This document shows, in pieces, positions 51,554 through 59,631 of a DNA stretch of 64,000 nucleotides (position 1 is its first letter; the number at the start of each line of letters is the position of its first letter). The stretch covers positions 62,001 through 126,000 of the forward strand of contig NZ_FMYZ01000009.1 in assembly GCF_900101625.1 (NCBI RefSeq), written 5' to 3'. A model generated the notes under the pieces. The model worked only from the letters and a program-made list of their open reading frames with translations. It did not search any database and was not told where the DNA came from. The position numbers were made by a program, and so were the translations under genes. The DNA comes from Cupriavidus sp. YR651. Its GTDB lineage: Bacteria; Pseudomonadota; Gammaproteobacteria; Burkholderiales; Burkholderiaceae.

Positions 51554-52192
51554 TCAGCGCGGCGGCTGCGCGCCCGGTGCGTCGAAGTCAATGCGCATCG
51601 CACCGCTCTCGATCTGCTGCAGCCGCAACAAGAGATTGGCCGGACGCAGGGTCTGCGCCGCGATCATCCGCCGCACGAACAGGCCGAGATGATTGGGCCG
51701 GATATGCTCGGGGCAGGCCAGCGTGCAGAGGTTGCACATGACGCATTCGTCGAAGACATGGCTCGAAGCCGTCAGCTTGCCCTCCACCGCGAGCTTCACG
51801 CCCTCCTGGACATCGAGCCCCTTTGGGCAGGCGCGATCGCATCCGCTGCAATGACGGCAATGGGCCGCCTCCGGGAAAATGTCCGAGATCGTCTGCAACG
51901 CGTCCCAGCTGTCGCCGATCTCCTCGATGCGATAGACGTGCCGCTCCGACGCCGTGAAGTAATCCAGAAAGGCGACCTGCATGCCGTCTTCCACCAGCGT
52001 TTCGCATGCGAGCGCGGTCTTCACATCCTGTTCGCCGCTGCGCCGCACCATGACGCGGCACGACCCGCATACGCCCTGGCCCATGCAGCCGACGCCTTCG
52101 ACAAGCGTTTCCCCCGCGTGCAGGAACGCCTGCAGGATGGAACAGTTTTCCGGTGCTTCGAGCTGCCGTCCTTCGATGCTCAAACGTACCAT
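51554..52192 (-). CDS. Iron-sulfur subunit of the fumarate reductase-like module
   Basis: A 212-residue FrdB/SdhB-like subunit. N-terminal [2Fe-2S] plant-type ferredoxin fold (GCMGQGVCGSCRVMV with a further Cys in LACETL) and two C-terminal 4Fe-4S motifs (CRHCSGCDRACPKG and CVMCNLCTLACPEH). The reading frame begins at ATG 52192 (MVRLSIEGRQLEAPENC) with AGGGTG upstream. It would pass electrons between the flavoprotein and the FMN subunit. There are no membrane-anchor genes, so the complex should be soluble. Confidence 0.9.
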   Translation of the reverse strand: MVRLSIEGRQLEAPENCSILQAFLHAGETLVEGVGCMGQGVCGSCRVMVRRSGEQDVKTALACETLVEDGMQVAFLDYFTASERHVYRIEEIGDSWDALQTISDIFPEAAHCRHCSGCDRACPKGLDVQEGVKLAVEGKLTASSHVFDECVMCNLCTLACPEHIRPNHLGLFVRRMIAAQTLRPANLLLRLQQIESGAMRIDFDAPGAQPPR

Positions 52193-52209
52193 TTCACACC
52201 CTGTCGTGT

Positions 52210-52286
52210 CGGCGGCGCCAACAGCACACTGCACTGGCGCACTGTCCCAAAAGGTCATATAAACCATAGCACAGGGAAGGTCATTG
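52210..52286 (-). repeat. Promoter-bearing repeat, copy B
   Basis: Same family as copies A and C. On the minus strand it shows ATGACC (52279-52284), 16 bp, TTATAT (52257-52262), TATGGTTTATATGACC, then GCGCCAGTGCAGTG. Its hairpin half is less perfect (GGCGGCGCC and GGCGC). It ends 18 bp before the iron-sulfur subunit start, so it probably is that operon's promoter. Confidence 0.68.
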
Positions 52287-52301
52287 CTCAGGGGCGGGAA
52301 C

Positions 52302-53204
52302 ATGACAGGACTGCAGAGATTCTTGCGAGGGGCGGCCGCCGCCGCACTGGGCTGCCTCTGCCTGCTTGGTCCCGGTGCGACGCACGCCTTCGCGCGCCAG
52401 GTGTTCGACTCGCCGGATGCCGCGATGGCGGCCTTTGGCCAGGCGGTCCTCAATGACGACGAGACGGCCATGCGAGCCATGCTTGGCCCCAATTTCCGCG
52501 ACATCATCCCCCCGGTCGGCGCCGACGTGCGGAACAGGTTCAACCAGGCCTGGGCGCAATCGCGTCGCGTGGAGCGATCGGGCACGCAAGCGCTCATCGT
52601 CGTCGGCGACGACGGATGGACCCTGCCCGTGCCGCTGCTCAAATCGGCCAATGGCTGGCAGTTCGACACCGCGGCCGCCGCCCGGGAAATGCGCGTGCGC
52701 CGTATCGGGCGGAACGAACTCGCGGTAATCCAGACCATGCAGGCCATCTGCGACGCACAGACCGAATACGCCCAGACGACCCACGATGCCGAAAAGCGGC
52801 TCGTCTATGCCGGCAGGCTGTCCAGCTCCCCGGGCAAGCGCGACGGGCTTTACTGGCCGACAGGACCCAATGAGCCACCCAGCCCGCTCGGGCCGGCTTT
52901 CCAGGATGCCGGCACGCGCAATGCAAGCAAGGAGGGCTACTACGGCTACCACTACAAGCTGCTCACTTCGCAAGGGACGCATGCAGATGGCGGCACGTTG
53001 AGCTATGTCATCGATGGCAAGCTGTTCGGCGGCTTCGCGGTCATGGCCTGGCCGGTACGCTACGGTGACACCGGCGTGATGAGCTTCATCGTCAGCCACA
53101 AGGGCCAGGTCTATGAGCGCGACCTCGGGACCAACAGCACCGCCAGGGCAGCGGCAACCACTTCGTATGATCCGGCTCCCGGCTGGCGCAAGGTGTCGCC
53201 ATGA
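52302..53204 (+). CDS. DUF2950 family exported protein
   Basis: A 300-residue secreted protein with signal peptide (AAAAALGCLCLLGPGATHAFA) and the DUF2950 body: FDSPDAAMAAFGQAVLNDDE, NGWQFDTAAAAREMRVRRIG and KEGYYGYHYKLLTSQG. Its stop overlaps the next start by 4 bp (ATGA). DUF2950 genes usually pair with DUF3300, as here, which suggests an envelope complex of unknown role. Start ATG 52302 behind GGGGCGGGAAC. Confidence 0.88.
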   Translation: MTGLQRFLRGAAAAALGCLCLLGPGATHAFARQVFDSPDAAMAAFGQAVLNDDETAMRAMLGPNFRDIIPPVGADVRNRFNQAWAQSRRVERSGTQALIVVGDDGWTLPVPLLKSANGWQFDTAAAAREMRVRRIGRNELAVIQTMQAICDAQTEYAQTTHDAEKRLVYAGRLSSSPGKRDGLYWPTGPNEPPSPLGPAFQDAGTRNASKEGYYGYHYKLLTSQGTHADGGTLSYVIDGKLFGGFAVMAWPVRYGDTGVMSFIVSHKGQVYERDLGTNSTARAAATTSYDPAPGWRKVSP

Positions 53205-54349
53205 ACCCGCGCGCCCTGACCACCGCTTGCTGTGCCCTGCTTGTGCTGGGCGGCTGCGAAAGCGCCGGTCCGCCGGCCGTGGGTACGGCCACGCCGGCGA
53301 TGTCCGGGGAGGGTGCGGTGCAGGCCCAGAAGGAACCCGCGCCGTACAAGGCGGAAGAAATCGAGGCGCTGGTCGCGCCGATCGCGCTCTATCCCGATCC
53401 GCTGCTCTCACAGGTCTTGATGGCTTCCACCTACCCGCTGGAAGTCGCGCTTGCCGCGCGCTGGAGCAAGGCGCATCCAAACCTCAAGGGCAACGACGCA
53501 GTCAAGGCGGTGCAGAACGAGTCGTGGGACGTCAGCGTGAAATCGATGGTGGCGTTTCCGCAGATCCTTGAGCCAATGGGCGACAAGCTGGACTGGACCC
53601 AGAAACTGGGGGATGCATTCCTGGCGCAGCAAAAGGAGGTGTTCAATGCCGTGCAACGCCTGCGTGTGCGCGCCCAGCAAGCCGGCCACCTCAAGTCGGG
53701 CCCGCAGCAGACCGTGACCGTGGAAAACGCAACCTCCAGCGAAGCCGCGCAGCAGACCATCGTGCGCATCGAGCCGGCGAATCCCGAGGTGATCTATGTA
53801 CCGGTGTACGACCCGGCGATCGTCTACGGCGGTTGGGGCTATGCAGGCTACCCGTACTACTACTGGCCGCCCTACGGGCCCTACTACCCCGGCGATGCCT
53901 TCCTGGGAGGCATCGCATGGGGCATCGGACTGGCCGGGGCCATCGCCATATTCGGCAACTGCGACTGGAACAATGGCGGGGTACATGTGGAACACCACAA
54001 GGCCCGGAACATCGACCGCAACTTCGATGCCAGCAAGTTCGAGGGAGGCCGCTGGCAGCACGATGCCCGGCACCGCCAGGGCGTTGCCTATCGCGACAAT
54101 GCCACGCGCGAGAAATTCGGCAGGAGCACGGCCGATGCGGCGGGGCGCAACAACTTCCGCGGGCGCGACGCGACCGGGGGCCGGGACAATGGGTTCCAGG
54201 GTGTCGGCAGCGGAGGGAGCGCGGTACAGCGTGACGCCAATCGGGGGAACACGAGCCTGCAGTCAGGCTCGGGCCGATCCGGCGGCTTCGGCGGTGGCGC
54301 GCGCGGCGGCGGCTTTGGCGGCGGGCGAGGTGGCGGTGGGCGACGTTAG
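53201..54349 (+). CDS. DUF3300 family lipoprotein
   Basis: A 382-residue lipoprotein. Signal with lipobox (TTACCALLVLGGCESAG), the DUF3300 domain (EIEALVAPIALYPDPLLSQV, MASTYPLEVALAARWSKAHP, IYVPVYDPAIVYGGWGYAGY) and a C-terminal low-complexity region rich in Gly and Arg (GGGARGGGFGGGRGGGGRR). Probably anchored in the outer membrane. Coupled to the DUF2950 gene. Function unknown; Gly/Arg tail could contact surface polymers. Confidence 0.88.
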   Translation: MNPRALTTACCALLVLGGCESAGPPAVGTATPAMSGEGAVQAQKEPAPYKAEEIEALVAPIALYPDPLLSQVLMASTYPLEVALAARWSKAHPNLKGNDAVKAVQNESWDVSVKSMVAFPQILEPMGDKLDWTQKLGDAFLAQQKEVFNAVQRLRVRAQQAGHLKSGPQQTVTVENATSSEAAQQTIVRIEPANPEVIYVPVYDPAIVYGGWGYAGYPYYYWPPYGPYYPGDAFLGGIAWGIGLAGAIAIFGNCDWNNGGVHVEHHKARNIDRNFDASKFEGGRWQHDARHRQGVAYRDNATREKFGRSTADAAGRNNFRGRDATGGRDNGFQGVGSGGSAVQRDANRGNTSLQSGSGRSGGFGGGARGGGFGGGRGGGGRR

Positions 54350-54479
54350 GGAATCAACGTCTGTTGGGCGTGGTGCAGGCCGGGTTCCTCTCCCGATATA
54401 TCGACCAAACCTGCGGCAACGGGCCCCAACTGCGTAGTGGTCACCGGCCGGGCCACGCCTGCCCGGCAACGCCTCGCTT

Positions 54480-55499
54480 TCACAGCAGGCGCTCTGCCTC
54501 CTCGAGCAGGACGGTGGGCGACAACATGTCGCCGCGCGCGAAGCGCACCAGCGCGATGGATCGTACCAGCGGCGGATCGCCCGGGACGTGGGCCGTGAGC
54601 AGATCGATCTCGTGTGCCGGCCCCGCGTTGTCCGCGTCGACAAGCACATTCATGGCACTCAGCCGCAAGCGTCGCTGCTCGATCGAAAAACAGGCGCCTG
54701 CATCCGCGAGGACCTCCGCCAGGCATTCCAGCTGACGGTCGAGCGCCCCTTCTTCCGGCCCGAGTTGCGCAAGCTCCCGCTCGTTCGCGGCAATCTGCTC
54801 GCTCAGGCCCGCTTGCTCGTCGGGAGTCGCATCGCCATCGCCGCCGAGCATCGAACGCATGCCGGTGCCTTGCTGCCGGAGCAGGCGCAGACGCGACACC
54901 AGCAGCGTCTGTTCGCGCGTGAGTACGTCGCGGCGTGATTTGCCGGCAGCGAAACGGGCGAGGCCCTCCATGCCGAACTGGTCGAACATCCGCCGCACGA
55001 TCTCTTCGCGCAGCTCTGCCTCGGTGCGCGCGATGATCCTCGCCTTGTGATCGCCGAAACTGATCGTGGTTTGCGGCACTTCCGTGCGCATGACCTCCCC
55101 TTCCAGCGCGACGCCGAGCGTGCGCCGCTCGATCATCTCCATCCCCAACACCGCAACGGCCTGCTCCGCATCGGGCGACTGGTTGAAGAACTCCCGCAGT
55201 TCGGGTGAGCGGCTGAAGGCTAGCTGCACGTCCTGCGGCGTGCCGAAGAAGGCTTGGATATAGGGGTCATCGCCCCATGCCTGGATGCTGGCGTCACGAG
55301 GCGCGGGAAGACCCCCGACAAGCTCGCGCACATAATCCTGCGCATGCTCCAGCGCAGGCCGGAGCCGCTGCTGATAGCGTGACACCAGCCGCAGGCGCGG
55401 ATAGAGCCGGGTCACGCGCTCGGCCAGTTCGGCAATCTCTCGCTTGCGGTGCCCAGGGGCCGACGCCTTGCGCCGGCGCACCCAACCCAGAAAACCCAT
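54480..55499 (-). CDS. Hypothetical coiled-coil cytoplasmic protein
   Basis: A 339-residue Arg/Glu-rich soluble protein (start ATG 55499, with AGGAG 7 nt away; ATG 55505 is too close to it). Features: basic N-terminus (GFLGWVRRRKASAPGHRKRE), FFGTPQDVQLAFSRSPELRE, a helical/coiled region (ANERELAQLGPEEGALDRQL) and C-terminal LVRSIALVRFARGDM. I cannot name the family. Confidence 0.75.
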   Translation of the reverse strand: MGFLGWVRRRKASAPGHRKREIAELAERVTRLYPRLRLVSRYQQRLRPALEHAQDYVRELVGGLPAPRDASIQAWGDDPYIQAFFGTPQDVQLAFSRSPELREFFNQSPDAEQAVAVLGMEMIERRTLGVALEGEVMRTEVPQTTISFGDHKARIIARTEAELREEIVRRMFDQFGMEGLARFAAGKSRRDVLTREQTLLVSRLRLLRQQGTGMRSMLGGDGDATPDEQAGLSEQIAANERELAQLGPEEGALDRQLECLAEVLADAGACFSIEQRRLRLSAMNVLVDADNAGPAHEIDLLTAHVPGDPPLVRSIALVRFARGDMLSPTVLLEEAERLL

Positions 55500-55566
55500 C
55501 TGCATGCTCCTGCCCGGCCTCTGCCTGCCCGGTTCGCTGCCTGGTCAAACTCCTGGCGCACCCCAC

Positions 55567-56154
55567 TCAGCGGGCGGTCTTGGGCGTGACAGAAACGGCA
55601 AGCGCTTCAGTGTAGACGGCCTGCACCTGGTCACCACGGCGAACGGCCTTCAGCTGCTGCGGATCCTCGACATGCACGTCCACCGTCTTGCCTCTTGGCC
55701 CCTTGAGCGTCACCAGGCCGGTCTTGGCGTTGACCGCCACGACATCGGCCGTGACTGTCACCTCGCGCCCGACCATGCCGCCGGGCTTCGCGCCAGGAGC
55801 GGCCCTGTCCGAGATCTCGCGTTCGGTGCTGGAGCGCATGCCGCTCTGTCTGGCGAGGTTCACTGACAAGGCCTGCGTGTACTCGACGGTGACCGTGTCG
55901 CCCGCGCGAAGCTGTTCGAAGTTGCGCACGTCCTCCCCGACCTGCACATCGGAGACCTTGCCCTGCTTGTTCCTGAGCGAAATGGTGCGCGTGGCGGCAT
56001 CGATGGCCGTCACCGTGCCAGTGGCCTTGACCGTTCTGGTTGTCTTGGTAGCCCCCACGCCCGACACCGTGTCCACCTTGGTCTCGGGCTGTGCCATCAC
56101 GGGAAGGATTGCCGCGCCAAGCACGGCCGCCACGATCAGCTTGCTGAGATTCAT
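55567..56154 (-). CDS. Exported protein of unknown function with repeated OB-like segments
   Basis: A 195-residue protein with a Sec signal (LIVAAVLGAAILPVMAQ). Two similar beta-rich blocks follow: GTVTAIDAATRTISLRNKQG ... GDTVTVEYTQALSV and ADVVAVNAKTGLVTLKGPRG ... GDQVQAVYTEALAVSV, an internal duplication of ~65 residues. This pattern is common in periplasmic metal-associated or DUF-type proteins, but I cannot name it. The promoter-bearing repeat copy C lies about 40-118 bp upstream. Confidence 0.75.
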   Translation of the reverse strand: MNLSKLIVAAVLGAAILPVMAQPETKVDTVSGVGATKTTRTVKATGTVTAIDAATRTISLRNKQGKVSDVQVGEDVRNFEQLRAGDTVTVEYTQALSVNLARQSGMRSSTEREISDRAAPGAKPGGMVGREVTVTADVVAVNAKTGLVTLKGPRGKTVDVHVEDPQQLKAVRRGDQVQAVYTEALAVSVTPKTAR

Positions 56155-56194
56155 GACGAACTCCTTGAGCCCGATCTGGCCCCATACCGTCGTT

Positions 56195-56272
56195 CGGTGG
56201 CGCCAGCACGACGCTGGCGCTTCTGCCGAAGAGGTCTATCAACCATAGCAGATGGACAGTTGATCGCCTGCC
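56195..56272 (-). repeat. Promoter-bearing repeat, copy C
   Basis: Third copy. The hairpin is best here: GCGCCAGC pairs with GCTGGCGC. The promoter half is diverged (TCAACT, 16 bp, TGATAG; TATGGTTGATAG in place of TATGGTTTATATG). Orientation is the same as copies A and B relative to the downstream leftward gene. Confidence 0.6.
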
Positions 56273-56292
56273 CTCGCGTGTCTCACTCCAAG

Positions 56293-58218
56293 CTAGTGAA
56301 ACAATTCCGTGTAGGACAAGACCCCGCGTCCAGTTCCACCCGCTACGAGGACCCTGCCGTCTGCCAGCAACGTCGCCGTGTGTTGCTCGCGCATTTGCTC
56401 AAGACTGCCGACCTGGGACCAGCTTCCAGTCGCGGGGTCGTACAGCTCGCTGACGAACAAATCCCTGCCGTCGATGCCGCCGGCCACCAGCACACGCCCG
56501 CTGGTCAAGCGCGTGGCGGTATGAAAGTCACGTGCCTGGCGCAGGCTGCCTGTCATTGACCACGTGCCCGTCGCCGGATCGTAGAGTTCAGCGGTTGCGA
56601 GCGCTTTTTTGCCATCGCTTCCCCCGACTACGAGCACCCTGCCGTCGGCGAGCTGCGCGGCGGCATAGGCGTTGCGGGCCTGACTCATGCTGCCGGTTGG
56701 AGACCAGGTTCCCGTGACGGGGTCATAGAGTTCGGCCGAGGACAGTGCGTCGCCGCCGATACCTTCGCCGCCGGCTACCAGAACCCTGCCATCCGGCAGA
56801 AGGTTGGCAGTGTGCTGCTCGCGCGCCTGGCCGAGGCTGCCGGTCGGCGACCAGGTGCCCGTAGCCGGATCGTAGAGTTCGGCGGAAGACAGTGCGCCTT
56901 TACTGCTGCCCTGGCCCTCGCCGCCTGCCACCAGTACGCGGCCATCGCGCAACAGCGTGGCGGTGTGACTGTCACGCTGCTGGCCGAGGCTGCCGGTCTG
57001 CGACCAGTTGCCCCCGACAGGGTCAAACAGTTCCGCCGAGGAAAGCGGGTTGCGCCCAGCATCGCCGAAGCCCCCCGCCACCAGAATCCGGCCGTCAGGC
57101 AGAAGATTGGCCGAGTGCGCTTGCCTGCTTAGCCCAAGACTGCCGGTCTGTGTCCAACTGTTCGTGGACGGGTCATATAACTCGGCGGAGGACAGCGCCC
57201 GCTTCCTGTTCCCTGCCGCCACCAGGACTCGCCCGTCGGGCAATAGCGTGGCCGTATGCCGGAAGCGCCCTTGATTCATGGCATCGGCGGGCAGCCACTC
57301 ACCGACCTGGGCTGCAGCCACCGTCATAGTGAACTGCGTGGTGACGCTGCCGGCACTATTGCTGGCGGTAACAAGAAACGTCGTCTGGGCCAGTTCAACA
57401 GTCGGCGTGCCGCTGATTTCCCCGGTCTGCGTGTTGAGGCTCAATCCCGCCGGCAACGCAGGGGATATCGAAAACTGGGTCGCTTCGCCACCGGAGTACA
57501 CGGGCTCGTTGTACACGATCGACACGCCGACAATGTACTCGGGTAGCGGATCCACATAGACGAAGCCGGTTGGCGGCACCGCCAGCGCAGCCACTTCGAT
57601 CGTCAACTGGGCCTCGACGCTGTCCACGCTGTTGGCGCCCGTCACCGTATAGACCGCCGGTGCCGTGACTGCCGTGGGGATGCCAGAAATAATGCCGGTC
57701 TGCGGGTCAATGGCGAGGCCCGCCGGCAGCGCCGGCGACACGCTGTACTGCGTGATCTCGCCCCCTGTGCTGATCGGCGTGTTGGGCGTGATCGGCGCAT
57801 TGGTCGGGTAAATGACCGACCGGTCCAGATAGTCCAGGCCATCTGGCGCGACGGGAACGTCCTTGACCTCGATTTCGACCCGGGTGGAGGCACTGCCTGC
57901 GGCGTTGCCGCCGGTGATCGTGTAGACCGTGGCATGACTGACTCCGGTTGGCGTGCCGCTGATCGTGCAGTTCTGCGGATCGAGGCTCAGACCTGGGGGC
58001 AGTGGCGGAGACACCGTGCATTGCGAGATGGCGCCACCGCTGTTGCTCGTCGTTTCCGGCACGATTGGGACGCCTGCTGCGTAGATCGGTGATTCGTCAC
58101 GCTCGACCAGACCGGCCGGAGGCGCCAGCGTAGTATCGCCGCCGTCGCTATTGCCGCATCCCGTCACCGCAATCGCCAAAGGCATGAGCAGAATCGCCAG
58201 CCAGCGCAGATTCGCCAT
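56293..58218 (-). CDS. Kelch-repeat lipoprotein with three Ig-like (He_PIG) domains
   Basis: A 641-residue secreted lipoprotein (lipobox in AIAVTGCGNSD). Residues ~30-305 hold three near-identical He_PIG-type Ig-like domains of ~88 residues, each with PALPAGL and ISGTPT phrases. Residues ~310-640 form about seven kelch units of ~47 residues, each with HTATLLPDGRVLVAGG and AELYDPATGTWS, predicting a beta-propeller on the cell surface. Adhesion or polysaccharide binding is likely. The start is ATG 58218 with GGGAGTCCGAA. Internal repeats are recent enough to be obvious by eye. Confidence 0.9.
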   Translation of the reverse strand: MANLRWLAILLMPLAIAVTGCGNSDGGDTTLAPPAGLVERDESPIYAAGVPIVPETTSNSGGAISQCTVSPPLPPGLSLDPQNCTISGTPTGVSHATVYTITGGNAAGSASTRVEIEVKDVPVAPDGLDYLDRSVIYPTNAPITPNTPISTGGEITQYSVSPALPAGLAIDPQTGIISGIPTAVTAPAVYTVTGANSVDSVEAQLTIEVAALAVPPTGFVYVDPLPEYIVGVSIVYNEPVYSGGEATQFSISPALPAGLSLNTQTGEISGTPTVELAQTTFLVTASNSAGSVTTQFTMTVAAAQVGEWLPADAMNQGRFRHTATLLPDGRVLVAAGNRKRALSSAELYDPSTNSWTQTGSLGLSRQAHSANLLPDGRILVAGGFGDAGRNPLSSAELFDPVGGNWSQTGSLGQQRDSHTATLLRDGRVLVAGGEGQGSSKGALSSAELYDPATGTWSPTGSLGQAREQHTANLLPDGRVLVAGGEGIGGDALSSAELYDPVTGTWSPTGSMSQARNAYAAAQLADGRVLVVGGSDGKKALATAELYDPATGTWSMTGSLRQARDFHTATRLTSGRVLVAGGIDGRDLFVSELYDPATGSWSQVGSLEQMREQHTATLLADGRVLVAGGTGRGVLSYTELFH

Positions 58219-58467
58219 TTCGGACTCCCGCCGGTTCCTTGATGTGATTAGCATAGGTCGCTGCACTGCGACGGAGTGGCGGAAATCAGTGAGCCTGGGA
58301 GCGCTGGCACGGTCGCGGACAGCCGGGCGTCGCATCTATTCCGCTGTCCTTTTGCCATCTTCCGGACCGCTTTTTTCATGGCGGGCTGTCAACGCGAGCC
58401 TATATTGGACGCAGTGCCAGTCGTGCTGCGCGACGCACTGCGATGATTTCGCAAACAGGAGGGCAAA

Positions 58468-58800
58468 ATGAACGACATCCAACCCAATTTCTCCATGCAC
58501 AAGGACACATTGGCCCGCGACGTCGATGCGCTGGTGGCGGACGTGCAGGCGCTTCTTCGAGATGTCAAAGCCGAAACCGGTGTCGGGGCAGGCCTCGAGC
58601 GCCACGCGCTCAAAGCCCGGCAGCGCGCGCTGCAGGACCGTCTTGCTGCGCTGCGCGAAGACAGTCATGCCAGAGTTTCCGAGTGGGCGAAAACAACCGA
58701 TCGCTACGTCCATGAGCATCCGTGGCAAAGCATGGGTACCGTGGCCGCCATCGCGGCAACCACAGGCGCTATCGTCGCGCTGGCCACCAGCCACCGTTAG
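58468..58800 (+). CDS. ElaB/YqjD/DUF883 family membrane-anchored protein
   Basis: A 110-residue DUF883 protein: helical N-terminal part (ARDVDALVADVQALLRDVKA, then RQRALQDRLAALREDSHARV), the family phrase DRYVHEHPWQSMG and one C-terminal membrane helix (TVAAIAATTGAIVALATS). YqjD relatives associate with stationary-phase ribosomes and the inner membrane. ACAGGAGGGCAAA precedes ATG 58468. Confidence 0.9.
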   Translation: MNDIQPNFSMHKDTLARDVDALVADVQALLRDVKAETGVGAGLERHALKARQRALQDRLAALREDSHARVSEWAKTTDRYVHEHPWQSMGTVAAIAATTGAIVALATSHR

Positions 58801-59194
58801 GTCAGGCATTCGTCACTACGGCGTCAGCATGGCAATGGCTACGTGATAGTTGTGCATGGGCCACGTGGCATCTGCTGCGCCGTCAGTGATCGGCAGGCAA
58901 AGCACTGACCGAATCTGCAATGCAGAAACTGCGCCAGCAGAGTGCGATTGATCAGGCGCGCAATGGCAGCGATCTGCATGCCTGCCTGCATTGCGATCAG
59001 CAGGATGTTATTCAGGAGTCCAGCCACGGATGGGCTGGCAGAAGAGGAATTGGCGACGTTGTCGGTACAAATCGACGCCGAGGCATCGCGCATCCGTGTC
59101 GTCGCAAGAACCGCCGAACTGTAGGACCTTGGTCCAATTGAAGGCCAGCATTGATCGGACTAACGTGTCTTGGAGCCAACTGAGGAGCAAGAAC
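58801..59194. other. Intergenic region without a supported gene
   Basis: Short open frames only; no clear promoter, hairpin or ribosome site other than the one that belongs to the gene at 59195. Confidence 0.5.
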
Positions 59195-59461
59195 ATGAAG
59201 CACGTAGCCATCCTCGCCGCTGCCATATTTGCGGTGTCCGCTTTGCCCGCCATCGGGCAAACAGCGAGCGGAACGAAGTCCCAACCACCTAGCGACGAGA
59301 TTGTCCACATGCGCCAGGAGATCGCCGCTGCGCGAAAGACATACGACACCAAGGTTGGTGAGGCAAAGAAGGTCTACGACGAGGCGAAGGCGGCCGCAGC
59401 GAAAGAACGCGATGCAGCGATCTCTGCCGCACGCGCGAACGCGCACCAGAAGAAGTCGTAA
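59195..59461 (+). CDS. Small secreted coiled-coil protein
   Basis: An 88-residue protein with a signal peptide (VAILAAAIFAVSALPAIG) and a mature chain that is a single charged helix (MRQEIAAARKTYDTKVGEAK, then VYDEAKAAAAKERDAAISAA). GAGGAGCAAGAAC precedes ATG 59195. No family recognised; helical periplasmic proteins of this kind often act as stress or metal-related factors, but there is no direct clue. Confidence 0.72.
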   Translation: MKHVAILAAAIFAVSALPAIGQTASGTKSQPPSDEIVHMRQEIAAARKTYDTKVGEAKKVYDEAKAAAAKERDAAISAARANAHQKKS

Positions 59462-59519
59462 CCGATCCTCATCCTGCGTCGCGCGCCTGAATTCAGAAGG
59501 CGCTCGACAAAATGGAAAG

Positions 59520-59560
59520 GCGGGCGAGATAGCCCAGTCACCCCAACCTATCTCGCCCGC
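59520..59560. terminator. Bidirectional hairpin between convergent genes
   Basis: GCGGGCGAGATAG (59520-59532) and CTATCTCGCCCGC (59548-59560) are a perfect 13-bp inverted repeat between the + gene ending at 59461 and the - gene ending at 59632. No U-run. Confidence 0.7.
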
Positions 59561-59631
59561 GTACTAACACGTCGTTGCGGCTTGCGCTCTGCCCGCACGT
59601 CCCTATTCCGAATCCCATTCCTGTGTCGGCC

